From Manihot esculenta (taxonomy: Eukaryota; Streptophyta; Magnoliopsida; Malpighiales; Euphorbiaceae): a DNA stretch of 64,000 nucleotides. Shown piece by piece: positions 60,156 through 64,000 of this stretch. Below the pieces are notes generated by a model. It worked only from the letters and a program-made list of their open reading frames with translations, did not search any database and was not told where the DNA came from. The stretch spans positions 29,119,825 through 29,183,824 of the forward strand of contig NC_035171.2 of the NCBI RefSeq assembly GCF_001659605.2, read 5' to 3'. Positions within the stretch are counted from its first letter, which is position 1, and the number at the start of each line of letters is the position of its first letter. The position numbers and the translations under genes were made by a program.

Positions 60156-62456
60156 TGTAACGACCCGGAAACTGGTACCCCTCAGTAACGGTCCGAACCA
60201 TCACTGGCACTAGGATCCAGATCGGCTTAAGGCCGCCGGGACCCGTAGTCAGCCAACTATACTCTCTGTGTACCTGATCAATCCCATACATGATACAAAA
60301 CGACTCAACAATCCTGTAAAACTCTGTAGGCTTAACTGCTGCTACTCAGATATGTCAATCTGAAATGGCCCTCAGGGCCTATACCAGGGACTACTATCTA
60401 CTGTGGGTCAGGGAATTGAAACCCTTTTAATCTGTAACACATCCCATTGGTATCTCATCAAAGCCATACGTTAAGCCCAACTCACACATTTCTCATCAAG
60501 AAACGTAAAACAGGATGCATGTACAAAGGGATTAATCATACATCACACTATGGCAAAGACACTAGAGAAAGCACAAGTCTATCCAGTAAATGACAGTACA
60601 TATCGATACATTACATGACAACTAATCTTTTAATTACATCATGTCCACTATGCTATTACAAACATACATTCATGCATCACTGTTCTCTGTACTCTTGCTG
60701 ACTTTGAGTTCCCATAGCTATCTCAGAACCTGCAAAACTGGGGTTAAGGGAGTGGGATGAGCTACTACAGCCCAGTGAGAAGGAACAGTAAACAGTTCAT
60801 TAATTACATGCTTTCATGAAATGTATCACATCACAAACATATCACCTCAAGGATGAACTTGTCACCATAGCCCTCTACATACATAATAGTATGTCCAACT
60901 GTGCCAGGGGCGATTAGGCCTCACCTGGACTACTCTGAAGTAACTCACATCATAACATGTCCAACTGTGCCAGGGGCGATTAGGCCTCACCTGGACTACT
61001 CTGATCTCTGATCTGACAGACTGTCTGTCTAACTCATAGTACCAGGAGCGACCTGGCCTATCCAGGAGCGACCTGGTATGTATCTGTACTCTGTGCTCTA
61101 TCAAGGGCTAAGGATCATCCAACATTCATCCATACAAATATCATCTTATGCAATGCATCATATTCGTGAAACGAATGCAATACAACCTACTATAAAACAT
61201 GGCATTTTATGATGCATGGCACATGCTAGAAGTATGTCATTTCTGAATTTAAAATTATAAAGTGTAGTTCCACTCACCTGTAGCCTCTGCTTGGCTAACT
61301 CTGGGCTAACTAGCTCTGGACCAACTCTAACTCTGAAGCAGCTACTACTGCTAAACACCTCGTTTTCTCGGGTCCAATCCTACAATGGAGGACTTAAATG
61401 AGGTACCAAACATACTCTATACAACAGATAAACATCTCTTATACAACTTTCCAAAACCCCTCTAAAACACCTCAAAACAGGCATGCAAAACAAGCAAAAG
61501 AAGGCTGGACAGGGCACCTTCGGCAGCACCTTCGGCGGCCGAATGTCTCCTCTAGAGACGAAAGTCAGGCATGTTCGGCGGCCTAACTTGGACTTTCGGC
61601 GGCCGAACCTGAGTTCATCCAGAACTCAGTTTCGTGCACAAGGACGCCTGCCAGTCCCTCCATCACCTGCTCAGCCCTCCATACATGCATTTAACCCCTC
61701 TAAAACATGCATAAACACTTTAACAAGCATAAAGGAGCTTAAAACAACTTAAACTCCAACAAAACAAGCTCACAAGGCACACATCAAACATAAAGGATTC
61801 ATAAACCCTATTATGCCCATCTCATGCAAACTCATGCCTAGCTCCCTTTTCCCTTTACACAACTCATATAAAACATCATAAAAACCATGGATCAACACTT
61901 ACCTCTTGAAGAACAAAGGCTGGTATGATTCAAACTCAAAGATATGGAGAAACCAAGCTTCAAAAGCATCAAACTCCAAAACCTTGTTTAAAGCTCATAA
62001 CTTTTCAAAACAAGGGTAAAACTCATTAAAACCTTGAAAGAGTTGAAGAAAAAACCATGAAAACACTTCAAGGAGATCAAGAACTTACCTAGGCCAGAAG
62101 GAGAGAAGAAGTCTCCCCCTTTTTCTGCCACTCGGTGCCCTTATAGATGAGCAACCGCCTCAAGTTCGGCGGCCAAACCTGCATGCAAAACCATGCAACG
62201 TTCGGCGGCCAAACATTGCCTTCGGGGGCCGAAACTAGGGGACTTTTGGCGGCCGAACTTTAACTTTCGGGGGCCGAACCTGCATTCTGCCTCCTTGGCC
62301 TTTTCTCTTCAAAACTCAATCATTTTTCACTCTAAACCTTTAAAATACTTGAAAATATTTTAGAAAACCTTTCTCTTACCCTTCTAGAAACCTCTGACAT
62401 CCTCGAATTCCACCGGACGGTAGAAAGTCCGATGTCTGAATCTGCCGGGTATTACA
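60156..62456 (-). mobile_element. Solo gypsy LTR (2301 bp) in LTR b
   Basis: TGTAACGACCCGG ... GTATTACA with perfect target-site duplication GTTCA (60151-60155 and 62457-62461). It has the extended-terminus form. It includes two tight hairpins CCAGG-AGCGA-CCTGG (61042-61056 and 61062-61076) and tandem GTGCCAGGGGCGATTAGG modules (about 60902-61000). LTR a shows the empty site near 34400. Confidence 0.95.
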
Positions 62457-63169
62457 GTTCATGAACATACATTTATACCCATAAACATAACCATAACCTA
62501 AACATGCATTCTAACCCATAGATCTACTTAAAACTTACTTAAAACATGCAATGAGCTTAAGATCGGCTCTTACCTCTTGAAGATCGAGAGAGACGACCTA
62601 AAACTCGGAGTTGGGAGAGATTGGGTTCTTGAACCTCCAAGCTCCAAAACTTTGCTCAAAAGCTTAAATCTTCAAAACAAAGTTAAAACAAATGAAAATC
62701 TTGAAAGATTTAGAGGAAGAACATCAAAGATTGGTGAGGGACGGCGGAGAGCTCACCTTGGCCGAAAATGGGGAAAAAGCTCATCCGTTTTCGGCTAAGG
62801 GACCCTTTTATAGTGGCTGGCCAGACCACGTTCGGGGGCCGAATGTGCCTCCGCATGCATGCCATGTTCGGCGGCCGAACTTGAGGTTCGACGGCCGAAC
62901 CTGGAGTTCCCTCACTTATACTTTCGGGGGCCTAAAGCACACCCGCAACGCATGCATGTTCGGCGGCCGAACTTGAGGTTCGGCGGCCGAACCTGAGTTT
63001 TCCTCCAATGCTATTTTCATGCAAAAACTCATTTTCTTTCATGCTTAAAACATAAAACACATTAAAACATTTTATAAAAACATGGTTCTTACCCTTCTAG
63101 AGGCTTCCGACATCTAAGATTCCACCGGACGGTAGGAATCCCGATACCGGAGTCTAGCCGGGTATTACA
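62457..63169 (-). repeat. Gyp2 LTR b, right segment
   Basis: Continues LTR b after the solo LTR, matches 34400-35108 and ends GTATTACA. It contains the TATA box (minus-strand CTATAAAAGGG near 62810) and the upstream palindromes. Confidence 0.92.
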
Positions 63170-64000
63170 AGAAAAAAATTAAAAAAATCAAATCGAACCA
63201 ATTAGCGATAATAGTATATTATTTTCAATAATATAGTATCAAGATTAAAATTTTAAAATATTAAAAATAAAGTATAAAAAATAAAAAATTTATTAAAAGT
63301 TTAAATTGAATCAACTGAATCAGATCGGTTTGATTCGATTTAGTTTTAACAAAATTGATTCGATTTGATTTTCATAAATATTAAAATTTTAGTTTTCGAT
63401 TTATTCGATTTGATTTAATTTTGAACCGAACCGACTGAATGTTTATCTCAATATACAATTAGATAGAAAAATGAAAATAGTAAGAAAGTAAAGGTGGTGA
63501 GTATTATGAGAAACGTACAATTAGGGCAATTTTCTAGTCCATTTACTAAGTTCTTACAAAGTGGCATCATATTTGCATAATATTCTATGCCAAGTACATT
63601 TTAATAAAATGGTTTAGTAAAAGGGTGAAATTTAAAATATGATAGATAACTCTTTTATATTTGTATTTTTGTAGATATATACACTTAAAAACATTGTATA
63701 ATTATTAAATAAGATTTCTAGTAAGACGATCATTAAAAACATCTTATGAATTATGCATTAAAAAGAAATTTAACTTAAAATATACATGTATATTTAGTAT
63801 CATCTCATGAAAAAAAAAACTTATAATCCATATAAAAAAAGTGGATTTCTCAAATAACTAACGAATAATTTATTAATTATTTAGTAAAATCTAAGGGATA
63901 TATCCAGGTTTATGTTTCATATATTGCTCATATAAATTTATAACAGTAAAGTTTATACTTTTAATGGAGGGATATAGGTTTACATTTATATATTGGTTAT
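63170..64000. other. AT-rich flank right of Gyp2
   Basis: No gene found. 63300-63440 is rich in variants of GATTCGATTTGATTT and ends GAACCGAACCGACTG, a degenerate repeat of unknown class. The original right flank of Gyp2 begins with AGAAA; its partner on the left was lost with the truncated unit. Confidence 0.6.

Larger units (their letters stand above)
21092..63169 (-). mobile_element. Gyp2: compound, tandem chromovirus-type Ty3/gypsy element, minus strand
   Basis: The organisation along the plus strand is: truncated left unit (part of a solo LTR 21092-22620, leader and primer site 22621-22848), LTR a (22849-35108), gag-pol on the minus strand (35151-39040 and 54918-56084), leader plus primer site (to 58613), and LTR b (58614-63169). 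LTR a therefore has a primer site on its left and a polypurine tract on its right: it serves two units, a tandem LTR-internal-LTR-internal arrangement. The left unit repeats the right one at a constant offset of 35765 bp. Four insertions lie inside (Gyp1, Gyp3 with Gyp4, two solo LTRs). Two in-frame stops and an 8-bp deletion inactivate pol. Confidence 0.85.

Overview
The window is nuclear DNA of a flowering plant, probably a eudicot. The evidence is a spliced plant-type family-19 chitinase gene in AT-rich DNA, surrounded by plant Ty1/copia and Ty3/gypsy LTR retrotransposons primed by initiator-Met tRNA. I cannot name the species. Almost everything outside about 13.8-21.1 kb and 63.2-64 kb is nested retrotransposon, in varied states of decay.

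Layout, with local names. (1) 1-13.77 kb: an old forward copia element (CopA) is split by a minus-strand copia element (CopB, running up to 8453) and by a solo gypsy LTR (10111-12172, target-site duplication GTAAA). CopB's left LTR is itself cut by a gypsy LTR that enters from the window edge (1-1269). (2) 13.77-21.09 kb: the host island. It holds a two-exon GH19 chitinase gene on the minus strand (14004-15033), its promoter, a G-box/W-box cluster about 1 kb upstream, and a non-autonomous CACTA-like element (about 17870-19897). (3) 21.09-63.17 kb: one compound minus-strand gypsy element (Gyp2, a chromovirus) in a tandem arrangement. A truncated left unit shares LTR a (22849-35108) with the right unit, whose 5' LTR is LTR b (58614-63169). 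Four events landed inside it: Gyp1 (23434-33396, forward, in LTR a, TSD TAAGG); Gyp3 (39041-54917, minus, in gag, TSD AGAGG), which contains Gyp4 (45332-52301, forward); a solo LTR in the leader (56136-58385, TSD ATATG); and a solo LTR in LTR b (60156-62456, TSD GTTCA). (4) 63.17-64 kb: AT-rich flank with no gene.

The one complete, apparently intact mobile element is Gyp1: two 2289-bp LTRs with only two differences that I could see, a Met-tRNA primer site, a polypurine tract, and an uninterrupted 1661-residue Gag-Pol with zinc knuckle, protease, reverse transcriptase, RNase H, DDE integrase and chromodomain. It could have supplied enzymes in trans to defective relatives such as Gyp4, whose LTRs are also nearly identical although its gag-pol is wrecked.

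The least routine signals lie in the gypsy LTRs and leaders. There are arrays of the near-palindrome TTCGGCCGCCGAA around the TATA box, conserved splice-site-like blocks, CCAGG/CCTGG hairpin modules with a compensatory change, a conserved 10-bp hairpin just before gag, and an LTR subfamily whose terminus is duplicated together with part of the primer site. I found no previously unknown multi-gene system. Apart from the chitinase, I see no convincing host protein-coding gene and no RNA gene.
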